A stretch of DNA of 64,000 nucleotides from SCTM01 sp965279655 (GTDB lineage Bacteria; Pseudomonadota; Alphaproteobacteria; Rhodospirillales; Rhodospirillaceae): NCBI GenBank assembly GCA_965279655.1, contig OZ257255.1, forward strand, positions 4,836,001-4,900,000, read 5' to 3'. The notes under the pieces were generated by a model. The model searched no databases and was not told the DNA's origin. It saw nothing but the letters and a program-made list of their open reading frames with translations. Made by a program: the position numbers and the translations under genes. Positions within the stretch are counted from its first letter, which is position 1. Each line of letters starts with the position of its first letter. Positions 50,388 to 58,204 of the stretch are shown piece after piece.

Positions 50388-50954
50388 ATGGCCAATACCG
50401 CACCTGCCCATCCCACGCACGCGGGTGGAGCAGCCGGGGAGACCCGTCGGGACTTCTTGCTGGATATGACGGTCGCCACGGGTACGGTCGGTGCCGCCAT
50501 GATGGTGTGGCCGCTCATCCACAGCATGAACCCGGCAGCGGATACGCTGTCCTTGTCCACCACTGAATTCAGCGTCGCCGGCGTCCAGGAAGGCATGGGC
50601 ATCACCGTGCTCTGGCGCGGCAAGCCGGTGTTCGCGCGTCATCGCACGAAGGCCGAGATCGAAGCGGCCGACAAGGTCGCCGTGACCGAACTGCGCGATC
50701 CGCAGAAAGACGCGGACCGCGTGAAGAAGGGTCACGAGAACATGCTCATTCTCGTCGGCGTGTGCACCCACCTGGGCTGCATCCCGCTCGGCATGAAGCC
50801 GACCGATCCGCGCGGCGAGTTCGGCGGCTGGTTCTGCCCCTGCCACGGTTCGGAATACGACACGTCGGGCCGCATCCGCCGCGGGCCCGCGCCGACCAAT
50901 CTGGAGGTGCCGCCGTACACCTTCGTCAACGACACCACCGTTCGCGTCGGTTAA
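50388..50954 (+). CDS. petA: Ubiquinol-cytochrome c reductase, Rieske iron-sulfur subunit
   Basis: Rieske protein of the cytochrome bc1 complex, 188 residues, transferring electrons from ubiquinol to cytochrome c1 on the periplasmic side. The N-terminus holds a twin-arginine-like TRRDFLLDMTVATGTVG and a membrane anchor. The [2Fe-2S] ligands are in CTHLGC and CPCHGSEYD. AAGGGG precedes the ATG. It is the first gene of petABC. The long upstream gap (267 bases) should contain the promoter, but no clear consensus was found. Confidence 0.96.
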   Translation: MANTAPAHPTHAGGAAGETRRDFLLDMTVATGTVGAAMMVWPLIHSMNPAADTLSLSTTEFSVAGVQEGMGITVLWRGKPVFARHRTKAEIEAADKVAVTELRDPQKDADRVKKGHENMLILVGVCTHLGCIPLGMKPTDPRGEFGGWFCPCHGSEYDTSGRIRRGPAPTNLEVPPYTFVNDTTVRVG

Positions 50955-50969
50955 GGGGGAACGATCACC

Positions 50970-52196
50970 ATGACCAACGCGACCGAAAAGAGCGTGTGGC
51001 GCAAAGCTTTCGAGTGGCATGAGCAGCGCCTGCCGATCGTCTCGTTCATCGACCATGCGGTCGGAACGCAGTACCCGGCGCCGCGCAACCTGAACTACTT
51101 CTGGAACTTCGGTTTCATCGCCGGCTTCATGCTCGCCGTGATGACCGTCACCGGCATCTTCCTCGCCATGAACTACGTGGCGCACACCAGCCTGGCCTTC
51201 GACAGCGTCGAGCGCATCATGCGCGATGTGAACTACGGCTGGCTGCTGCGCTACATGCACGCCAATGGCGCGTCCTTCTTCTTCATCGCCGTCTACATCC
51301 ACATCTTCCGCGGCATGTACTACGGCTCCTACAAGGCGCCGCGCGAAGTGCTGTGGTGGATCGGCCTCTTGATCCTGCTCGCCATGATGGCGACCGCGTT
51401 CATGGGCTACGTGCTGCCGTGGGGCCAGATGAGCTTCTGGGGCGCCACCGTGATCACCTCCATGTTCACCGCGATCCCGTGGGTGGGCAATGCGATCACC
51501 ACGCTCCTGTGGGGCGGCTTCGCGGTCGACTACCCGACGCTGAACCGCTTCTTCGCGCTGCACTACCTGCTGCCGTTCGTGATCTTCGGCCTGGTGTTCC
51601 TGCACATCTGGGCGCTGCACATCCCGGGCTCGAACAATCCGCTCGGCATCGACGTGTCGGCCAAGGACAAGATCCCGTTCCATCCGTACTACACGGTGAA
51701 GGACGCCTACGGCGTGGGCGTGTTCCTGCTGTTCTACTTCGCGATCGTCTTCTGGGCGCCCAATGCGCTCGGTGAAGTCGACAACTACGTGAAGGCGGAC
51801 CCGCTGGTGACCCCGCCGCATATCGTGCCGGAATGGTACTTCCTGCCGTTCTACGCGATCCTGCGCGCCATCCCGAACAAGCTGCTCGGCGTGATCGCGA
51901 TGTTCGGCTCGATCCTGATCATGTTCGTGCTTCCGTGGCTCGACACCAGCCGCATCCGCTCGGCCACGTTCCGGCCGGTCTACAAGTGGCTGCTGTTCGT
52001 GTTCATGGCCGACTGCGCTCTGCTCACTTGGTGCGGCGCGCAGCTGCCGGAAGGCCTGCCGCTGATCCTCGGCCGCCTCGGCTCCGCGTGGTACTTCTTC
52101 CACCTGCTGATCCTGACGCCTGTCGTCGGCTGGTTGGAGACGCCCAAGCCCTTGCCGGCGAGTATCGGCGAACCAGTCCTTCGGCCGGCGGAGTAG
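50970..52196 (+). CDS. petB: Cytochrome b subunit of the bc1 complex
   Basis: Core membrane subunit of 408 residues that carries haems bL and bH and both quinone sites. Eight helices are visible. Haem histidines lie in the second and fourth helices (RYMHANGASFFF and FALHYLLPFVIFGLVFLHIW). GQMSFWGATVITSMFTAIPW and the PEWYF motif (VPEWYFLPFYAILR) form the quinol oxidation site. GGGGGAACG precedes the ATG 15 bases after petA. The b and c1 genes are separate, as in most alphaproteobacteria other than the fused fbcH type. Confidence 0.96.
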   Translation: MTNATEKSVWRKAFEWHEQRLPIVSFIDHAVGTQYPAPRNLNYFWNFGFIAGFMLAVMTVTGIFLAMNYVAHTSLAFDSVERIMRDVNYGWLLRYMHANGASFFFIAVYIHIFRGMYYGSYKAPREVLWWIGLLILLAMMATAFMGYVLPWGQMSFWGATVITSMFTAIPWVGNAITTLLWGGFAVDYPTLNRFFALHYLLPFVIFGLVFLHIWALHIPGSNNPLGIDVSAKDKIPFHPYYTVKDAYGVGVFLLFYFAIVFWAPNALGEVDNYVKADPLVTPPHIVPEWYFLPFYAILRAIPNKLLGVIAMFGSILIMFVLPWLDTSRIRSATFRPVYKWLLFVFMADCALLTWCGAQLPEGLPLILGRLGSAWYFFHLLILTPVVGWLETPKPLPASIGEPVLRPAE

Positions 52197-52201
52197 CTGC
52201 C

Positions 52202-52969
52202 ATGCGTAAGCACATCCTCACCGCTGTCGCGGCCCTCGCCCTGGCGCTGCCCACCGCCTCCTTCGCGGCCGATGCTGAAATCCACATCCCGAAAGAGAAG
52301 TGGTCCTTCAACGGCGTGTTCGGTCACTTCGATAAGCCGCAGATCCAGCGTGGCTTCCAGGTCTACAAGGAAGTCTGCGCGGCCTGCCATTCGCTGGAAT
52401 ACATTTCGTTCCGCAACTTCGAGGCGCTGGGCTACTCGGAAGCGCAGGTGAAGGCGCTGGCGGCGGAATACGAGGTCGACGACGGCCCGGACGACAACGG
52501 CGACATGTTCAAGCGCAAGGCCAAGCCGTCGGACAAGCTGCCCAAGCCCTATCCGAACGACAAGTTCGCCCGTGCCTCCAACAACGGCGCGCTGCCGCCG
52601 GACCTCTCGCTGATGGCGAAGGCCCGTCACGGCGGTCCGGACTACATCATGCACCTGCTCCTCGGCTACGAGGACGCGCCGAAGGACATGAAGCTCGCCG
52701 ACGGGATGAGCTACAACAAGTACTTCACCGGCCACCAGATCGCGATGCCGAGGCAGATCGAGGACGGCAAGGTCGAGTACGCCGATGGCACGAAGAGCGA
52801 CTCCAAGCAGATCGCGGCGGACGTCGCTGCGTTCCTGATGTGGACCGCGGAGCCGAAGATGGAAGTCCGTCACGCCACCGGCGTGCGCGTGCTCCTGTTC
52901 ACGCTCCTGTTCACCGTGCTCGCTTACCTCCTGAAGCGCCGCATCTGGGCGCGTCTCGAGCAGCACTAA
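52202..52969 (+). CDS. petC: Cytochrome c1
   Basis: Membrane-anchored c-type cytochrome of 255 residues that passes electrons from the Rieske protein to soluble cytochrome c. A signal peptide (about 22 residues, ending ASFAAD) is followed by the haem-binding CAACH near residue 60, an acidic insert (EVDDGPDDNGDMFK), and a methionine ligand region around MPRQIEDG. One C-terminal helix (VRVLLFTLLFTVLAYLLKRR) anchors it. GGAG precedes the ATG, five bases after the petB stop. An intrinsic terminator follows. Confidence 0.96.
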   Translation: MRKHILTAVAALALALPTASFAADAEIHIPKEKWSFNGVFGHFDKPQIQRGFQVYKEVCAACHSLEYISFRNFEALGYSEAQVKALAAEYEVDDGPDDNGDMFKRKAKPSDKLPKPYPNDKFARASNNGALPPDLSLMAKARHGGPDYIMHLLLGYEDAPKDMKLADGMSYNKYFTGHQIAMPRQIEDGKVEYADGTKSDSKQIAADVAAFLMWTAEPKMEVRHATGVRVLLFTLLFTVLAYLLKRRIWARLEQH

Positions 52970-52993
52970 GTCGCTCGCACGTCGAATTCAGAG

Positions 52994-53026
52994 CCGCCGA
53001 TCCGCAAGGGTCGGCGGTTTTGCTTT
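52994..53026 (+). terminator. Intrinsic terminator of petABC
   Basis: CCGCCGA (52994-53000) and TCGGCGG (53011-53017) form a stem followed by TTTTGCTTT. It ends the bc1 operon. A very similar copy lies at 53501-53541. Confidence 0.85.
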
Positions 53027-53031
53027 GGGGG

Positions 53032-53238
53032 CTACTCGTCGAAATCGTGTGCGAATGACGGCTGGCTGTAATCCAGCCGCAGGCGCGCGGTTTGGAACCT
53101 CTGCAGGCCGAGGTTTTCCTGCTCGAATACGAGATTGTCGTCGTACTCGAACATTTCCACTTCGCGGACCGCCCTGGCGATCTGCGACTGGAGGCGCGCT
53201 TGGACGCGCTGTCTTGATCTCGGTTCGATGTGAAGCAT
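53032..53238 (-). CDS. Small hypothetical protein
   Basis: A 68-residue reading frame with an ATG at 53238 and a GGGGA ribosome site. Codon use resembles real genes (GC-rich third positions), and the protein is polar and charged (ARLQSQIARAVREVEMFEYD) without a membrane segment. No family is recognised. It lies between the petC terminator and a stretch with a truncated duplicate, on the other strand. Confidence 0.45.
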   Translation of the reverse strand: MLHIEPRSRQRVQARLQSQIARAVREVEMFEYDDNLVFEQENLGLQRFQTARLRLDYSQPSFAHDFDE

Positions 53239-53363
53239 GGATCGTTCCCCGGCTGATCAGATTTCGATGAGGCGAGTCTAGCCAGGTCCTCCGAAAGCGC
53301 TTGTGCGCGTACGGATGCGCGCCCAGCCCTTTCGTATAGGGAGGGTTAACCCCGGGTCCCCCG

Positions 53364-53486
53364 TTAGTTCACCGCCGCGTTACGCGCCAGCTTCCATGTC
53401 GCCAGATCGCGTAGGAGCTTTTCTGCCACGGCGGCGGTCAGGACATAGTCCACACAGGCACGCGTATCGTCATCGACGCTGACGAC
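53364..53486 (-). pseudogene. Truncated copy of the small gene at 55128-55373
   Basis: The reverse strand encodes VVSVDDDTRACVDYVL, then LLRDLATWKLARNAAVN and a stop, closely matching the last 40 residues of the gene at 55128-55373. By eye, 53367-53486 and 55131-55250 differ at about 16 of 120 bases. The similarity stops abruptly at 53486, and no start codon with a ribosome site is present, so this is a 5'-truncated duplicate. It lies directly next to a terminator-like repeat. Confidence 0.75.
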
Positions 53487-53500
53487 CGAACCGACGCCAA

Positions 53501-53541
53501 TCAGAGCCGCCGGCCCGAGCCCGGCGGCTTTGCTTTGGGGG
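53501..53541 (+). terminator. Near-copy of the petC terminator with no + strand gene in front
   Basis: TCAGAGCCGCCG, a short loop, then CGGCGGCTTTGCTTTGGGGG. The same sequence, apart from the loop and one base, is at 52988-53031. It has the form of an intrinsic terminator, but no gene on the + strand precedes it, so it is either a dispersed terminator-type repeat or a leftover of a rearrangement. Confidence 0.65.
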
Positions 53542-53603
53542 TGCGCTCATTGACACCCGTGCCGATTGATCCAAAAATGCAAGCCTCGGTGGGGAGGCCT
53601 CGC

Positions 53604-55121
53604 ATGCGCCAGTCAGCCGGTCTTGCCGCTGCTCTTGCGGCCCTGTGCGCGTTGTCCGTCGGTGCGAGCGGTGCCCGGGCGGCGGATGCGGAGCGCGCCT
53701 GCGCCGCCCTCGTGGGCAAGACGCTGCAGGGCAGCAAGGTCAGCGCCGCGACAACCGTTCCCGCCGCCGCCGAGGTTCCGGCCTATTGCCGGGTGACCGG
53801 CGAGACCGCGCCCAACATTCGTTTCCACGCCCGGCTTCCGCTGTCGGCGTGGAACGGCAAGTTCTACCAGGCCGGCTGCGGCGGCTTCTGCGGCGACTTC
53901 GATCCCGACAAGCGCGGTTACTCCAACACCATCGGCGAAGCGGTGAAGCGCGGCTACGCGGCGATCATGTCCGACAACGGCCATCGCGGATCGCTCGCCG
54001 ATGCGTCATGGGCTGTCGACAACGAAGAGGCTGTCGCCGTCTACGCCGACAAAGGCATCCCGCTGGTGCACGACACCGGCCACGCGCTGATCAAGGCGCT
54101 GTACGGAAAGACGCCGCGCAAATCCTACTTTGCCGGGTGCTCCAACGGCGGGCGCATGGCGCTGGTGGCCGCACAGCGCTATCCGAAGATGTTCGACGGC
54201 ATCCTGGCCGGCAGCGGAGTCCTGAACCTTACCCGCAACGGCGGGCTCTACGGCACGTGGCTCCTGCGCAAGAACACCGCACCGGACGGTTCGCCGGTCA
54301 TCGGCCCGGCCTTCAACGCCAAGCTTCCCCGCCTGCGGGCGGAGGTCGCGCGGCAATGCGCGGCGGTTCTCGATCCGCGGAAGGCCGTCCTGACCGATCC
54401 GCGCGCCTGCGCGTTCGACGCCGCGCAGCTGCCCCGCTGCGCCGCCGGCCAGAGCACGCCCGAGTGTTTCACCGACGCGGAACGCGAAACGCTGGCCGCC
54501 TGGTATGCGGGCCCTGTGAATTCCCAGGGCCAAAGTCTCCATGCCGGCACGCCCGTGGGCTCGGAGCCGTATTGGCCGGTGTGGCTGACGGGCACGGCGA
54601 ACAGTCGCGCCGTGGGTCTGGATCTCGGCCGCGACTACCTGAAGATGGCGTTCGTGCCCGGCAGCGGTCCGCCGCTCGATGCCCAGAGCTTCGATTTCGA
54701 CCGCGATCCACCGCGCCTTGTTGCGCGCGCTGCGGCATTCGATGCGAACAACCCCGACCTCTCGGCCTTCTCCAAAGCCGGCGGCAAGTTGATCATCTAT
54801 CACGGCTGGGCCGATCCGGTTGTGCTGCCGAGCAACTCGGTGAACTACTACGAAGCGGCGATCGCGCGGAACGGCGGCCTTGCGCGCCTGCAATCGTTCG
54901 CGCGTCTGTTCATGATCGCCGGCGCCGGTCACTGTTGGGAAATGCCTTCGCCTGCCCCGGACCAGTTCGATCCGATCGCCGCGCTCGAGGCCTGGGTGGA
55001 GAAGGGGCGTGCACCCACAGCCATTCCTATCGTCCAGCAAGCAAAGGATGGCGCCGTCCTTCGCCGGGCCGTGCTGCGGCCATACCCGGACAGCCAGATC
55101 TTCGATCCGCCGGCCCCCTGA
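53604..55121 (+). CDS. Secreted tannase/feruloyl esterase family protein
   Basis: Serine esterase of 505 residues that should cleave ester bonds in plant-type polyphenols (gallate or ferulate esters). A signal peptide covers the first 27 residues or so (LAALCALSVGASGARAAD). The catalytic triad is in FAGCSNGGRMAL (the CS motif), HGWADPVV (Asp) and GAGHCWEMP (the HC motif); the Cys pair next to Ser and His forms the disulfide typical of this family. ATG at 53604 is chosen for its strong GGGGAGG site; ATG 53577 and TTG 53535 are weaker. It is flanked by the two copies of a small gene. Confidence 0.87.
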   Translation: MRQSAGLAAALAALCALSVGASGARAADAERACAALVGKTLQGSKVSAATTVPAAAEVPAYCRVTGETAPNIRFHARLPLSAWNGKFYQAGCGGFCGDFDPDKRGYSNTIGEAVKRGYAAIMSDNGHRGSLADASWAVDNEEAVAVYADKGIPLVHDTGHALIKALYGKTPRKSYFAGCSNGGRMALVAAQRYPKMFDGILAGSGVLNLTRNGGLYGTWLLRKNTAPDGSPVIGPAFNAKLPRLRAEVARQCAAVLDPRKAVLTDPRACAFDAAQLPRCAAGQSTPECFTDAERETLAAWYAGPVNSQGQSLHAGTPVGSEPYWPVWLTGTANSRAVGLDLGRDYLKMAFVPGSGPPLDAQSFDFDRDPPRLVARAAAFDANNPDLSAFSKAGGKLIIYHGWADPVVLPSNSVNYYEAAIARNGGLARLQSFARLFMIAGAGHCWEMPSPAPDQFDPIAALEAWVEKGRAPTAIPIVQQAKDGAVLRRAVLRPYPDSQIFDPPAP

Positions 55122-55127
55122 AGGCCG

Positions 55128-55373
55128 TCAGTTCACTGCTGCGTTACGCGCCAGCTTCCATATCGCCAGATCGCGTAGGAGCTGTTCGGCGACCGCGGTG
55201 GTCAAGACGTAGTCCACGCGCGCGCGGGTCTCGTCATCGACGCTGACGACAATGCCGCCTTCGTCCGGCAGAGGACGGACACGCACGGTGTCGACTTGAT
55301 CGGCATAGGGGTCGAGACCGTTGCCGCGTTCGCGCTGGAACGCGGCTTTGCACAGGCGGGCATAGAGGCTCAT
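55128..55373 (-). CDS. Small conserved-looking protein, intact copy
   Basis: An 81-residue soluble protein of unknown function: SLYARLCKAAFQRERGNGL at the start, then a mixed alpha/beta pattern (GGIVVSVDDETRARVDYVL) and a C-terminal helix (AVAEQLLRDLAIWKLARN). GGAG lies eight bases before the ATG. A truncated duplicate of its 3' half is at 53364-53486, beyond the esterase gene. It converges with the esterase gene, six bases apart. A duplicated region argues that it was a true gene at least once. Confidence 0.65.
   Translation of the reverse strand: MSLYARLCKAAFQRERGNGLDPYADQVDTVRVRPLPDEGGIVVSVDDETRARVDYVLTTAVAEQLLRDLAIWKLARNAAVN
55131..55250 (+). repeat. Right copy of a 120-bp direct repeat flanking the esterase gene
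   Basis: Matches 53367-53486 in the same orientation with about 16 differences in 120 bases. The two copies bracket the tannase-family gene and about 1.6 kb of DNA. Recombination between them would delete the esterase. Confidence 0.75.
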
Positions 55374-55650
55374 CGGCGAACTCCACGAATTAGGATCTCG
55401 CGATGCTAAGCAGCGGGCACCCCGTGAGCGAGAATTCGGACGGTTAATTGCGCTGCTCTAAGGTATGGCGGTGCCAATTTTCCCCCGGGGAAACAAGCCT
55501 GACGGGGTGAATGTCCCGCCCGTAATACCTTTGCTCAGGGTCTTAAACTTCCCCACGCCTGCTCCAGGGCGATCCTTTCCCCTAAAGGTTGACGGCGGGC
55601 GCGGAAGAAGCGCGCCGCCAGAAGAACAACCCAAGAAGGGACCAGCCGCC

Positions 55651-58149
55651 GTGAGTTCGATAGTGATGTTGAGCGACCCCGAACCCCCCGTGTCGTGTGA
55701 GTCGGGCGTCCGATTTCCCACACTCGAAACGATGTCCCGCAAGGTCCCTTCATTCGTGCACCTCCTGATTACCGCCCTTGCCTATGCGGGGGCGAATTCC
55801 CTGGGCTTGGCGATGGTGGCCGATGGCGACGTGTCTTCGCCGATTTGGCCGGCGAGCGGGATCGCCGTTGCGGCTTTCGTCCTCTGGGGCCGTAGTGCGT
55901 GGCTCTGCATTCTCCTCGGCGCGTTGATTCATTTGCCGCACAGCGGCGCGTTCCACATGCCCGTGGCGATCGCCATCGCCCTCGGCAATGCGCTGTCGGC
56001 GTACGCCGGCGCCTTGCTTCTCCGTGCCACGTGTTTCCGGCCCTCGTTCCAAGCGCCCTGCGATGTGGTGGCCTTCACGTTTTGCGGCGCGGCCGCGCCG
56101 ATGATGCTGTCGGCCAGCATCGGCATGGCGTCCCTGACCATCGCCGGCGCGATCACGCCGGCGGAGGCGCTGTCCCAGTGGTGGACGTGGTGGGTGGCCG
56201 ACACCGTCGGCGTCCTGGTGGTCGCGCCCTTCCTCATCTTGTGGTTCGGCCATACCCAACACGGCTGGCGGACGCGCCATCTCCTGGAGATCGGCGCCGC
56301 GGTGGCGACCCTGATCCTCACCAGCGTCATGTTCCTGTCATCGGGAATCGTGTTCGGATTCATTCCCCTGCTGCTCTGGGGCACCTTGCGCTTCACCCAG
56401 CGTGAGAACGCCACCGCGGTTCTGCTCGTCGCCGCCGTCGCGACCTGGGGATCGGTTCACGACGCAACGCCGATGATGCTGCTGTCGCCCTACGATCACT
56501 TCAACAGCCTCGACCTGTTCTGCGCGATCTTCGCGACCACCATCATGACCGGCGGTGCCGTCGTCGGTGAACGGCGCCGCGCCGACGCCGCCTTCCTGGC
56601 CGCCCATACGCGGCAGCTGTCGGAGAGCGAATCCCGCTTCCGGAGCGCCTTCGACGGCGCGGGCACCGGCATGGCCATCGGCTCGTTGGAAGGCCGCTGG
56701 TTGCGCATCAATGCGGCGACCAGCCGGATGCTCGGCTACAGCGAAGCCGAATTGCTGGCGACCACCTATCATTCCATCACCCATCCCGACGACCTCGCAC
56801 AGAATGTTGCTCACATCGAGGCGCTGCGCGACGGCAGCTACGACCACTGCTGCTTCGAGAAGCGCTACATCCACAAGAACGGCGATCCGATCTGGGTGCT
56901 ACTCAATGTGTCCCTGGTGCGGCGCGACGACGGCACGCCGGTCCAATTCGTGGTGCAGATCCAGGACATGACCAAGCGCCGGCGCATGGAAGAAAAGCTG
57001 CGGCATTCGCACAAGATGGAAGCGGTCGGCCAGCTCACGGCCGGCGTCGCCCACGACTTCAACAACCTGCTGGCCATCGTCGCGCTCAATCTCGAATTGA
57101 TCGCCGATGACGTCGCGGAAGAGTCCTTTGTCGCGAAGCGCGTCGAGGTCGGCCAGCGCGCCTGCGCGCGCGGCGCGACCCTGACCAAGCAGCTCCTGAC
57201 CTTCGCCCGGAAACTGCCGCTTTCCTCCCGGCAGCACGATCTGGGTGCGCTCATGCAATCCAGCGTCCACTTGCTGCGCCACGCCCTGCCCGAGAACATC
57301 GCGATCCGCACGGACACCGGCGCGATCCCGGCGGCGTGCCTCAACATCGATCAGGGCCAATTCGACAACGCCTTGCTGAACCTCGGCCTCAACGCCCGCG
57401 ATGCCATGCCGAACGGCGGCACGTTGCACATCTCCGTCGCGGCGCGGGACATCGGCGCCGACTACGGAACCTTGGCCAAGGGCCGCTATGTGGAGATCGC
57501 ACTCGCGGATACGGGCGCGGGAATGCCGGTAGAGGTGCTCGAACGCGCCTTTGAACCGTTCTTCTCCACCAAGCCGTCCCATCAAGGCAGCGGACTAGGC
57601 CTGAGCATGGCTTACGGCTTCATTCAGCAGTCGGGTGGCGACCTGCGCATGGAGTCGACCGAAGGCCGCGGCACGACCGTGAGAATCCTCCTGCCCTTGT
57701 CGGACGCCCCGCCGGTGAACGTGAAAGCGGTATCGGATGCCCATCGGCAGAGTCACGGCCGGCTCCGCGTTCTCCTGGTCGAAGACATCGACGACGTGCG
57801 CGACACCATCAAGCTCCAACTCGAGCGCAGGGGCTTTGCCGTCACAGCCGCGGACAGCGGCGCGGCGGGTCTTGAGGTACTGCTGTCAGAGCCGTTCGAC
57901 CTCTTGGTCACGGATCTGGGCTTGCCGGGCGAGATTGATGGCGACCGCTTGGCCGACCTGGCCGCCCACAAAGCCCCGGGCCAGAAGATCATCACCATGA
58001 CCGGATACAACGACGGCAGTCTCATGGAATCGGCGGCGGCGAAGTCCTCGCAGACCCGGCGGCATCTGCAGAAGCCCTTCACGGCCGCGCAGATGGACCA
58101 GGCACTCGGCAATCTCTTCGCGGAAGTGCCTGCGCGCCTGAGCAGATAA
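55651..58149 (+). CDS. MASE1 hybrid sensor histidine kinase
   Basis: Membrane sensor kinase of about 832 residues. Order of domains: MASE1-type membrane region of eight or more helices (IWPASGIAVAAFVLWG), a PAS domain (SESRFRSAFDGAGTGMAIGS), HisKA with the phospho-acceptor in LTAGVAHDFNN, HATPase_c (NLGLNARDAMPNGG, ADTGAGMP, GSGLGLSMAYGF), then a receiver domain (LLVEDIDDV, phospho-acceptor Asp in LLVTDLGLPG, and LQKPF). Start uncertain: GTG 55651 has an AAGGGA site, while ATG 55732 begins just before the membrane region. No output regulator is adjacent. The stretch 55374-55650 holds no other gene. Confidence 0.9.
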   Translation: MSSIVMLSDPEPPVSCESGVRFPTLETMSRKVPSFVHLLITALAYAGANSLGLAMVADGDVSSPIWPASGIAVAAFVLWGRSAWLCILLGALIHLPHSGAFHMPVAIAIALGNALSAYAGALLLRATCFRPSFQAPCDVVAFTFCGAAAPMMLSASIGMASLTIAGAITPAEALSQWWTWWVADTVGVLVVAPFLILWFGHTQHGWRTRHLLEIGAAVATLILTSVMFLSSGIVFGFIPLLLWGTLRFTQRENATAVLLVAAVATWGSVHDATPMMLLSPYDHFNSLDLFCAIFATTIMTGGAVVGERRRADAAFLAAHTRQLSESESRFRSAFDGAGTGMAIGSLEGRWLRINAATSRMLGYSEAELLATTYHSITHPDDLAQNVAHIEALRDGSYDHCCFEKRYIHKNGDPIWVLLNVSLVRRDDGTPVQFVVQIQDMTKRRRMEEKLRHSHKMEAVGQLTAGVAHDFNNLLAIVALNLELIADDVAEESFVAKRVEVGQRACARGATLTKQLLTFARKLPLSSRQHDLGALMQSSVHLLRHALPENIAIRTDTGAIPAACLNIDQGQFDNALLNLGLNARDAMPNGGTLHISVAARDIGADYGTLAKGRYVEIALADTGAGMPVEVLERAFEPFFSTKPSHQGSGLGLSMAYGFIQQSGGDLRMESTEGRGTTVRILLPLSDAPPVNVKAVSDAHRQSHGRLRVLLVEDIDDVRDTIKLQLERRGFAVTAADSGAAGLEVLLSEPFDLLVTDLGLPGEIDGDRLADLAAHKAPGQKIITMTGYNDGSLMESAAAKSSQTRRHLQKPFTAAQMDQALGNLFAEVPARLSR

Positions 58150-58153
58150 GAAA

Positions 58154-58182
58154 ACAGCCCAGTCCGATCGGGACTGGGCTGT
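58154..58182 (-). terminator. Bidirectional terminator between the kinase and the TonB receptor
   Basis: ACAGCCCAGTCC (58154-58165) and GGACTGGGCTGT (58171-58182) form a perfect 12-bp stem with a five-base loop. On the - strand it is followed by TTTTCTT, an intrinsic terminator for the receptor gene. It can also end the kinase transcript. Confidence 0.85.
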
Positions 58183-58204
58183 AAGCCTCACGTTTCGAGA
58201 TTTT

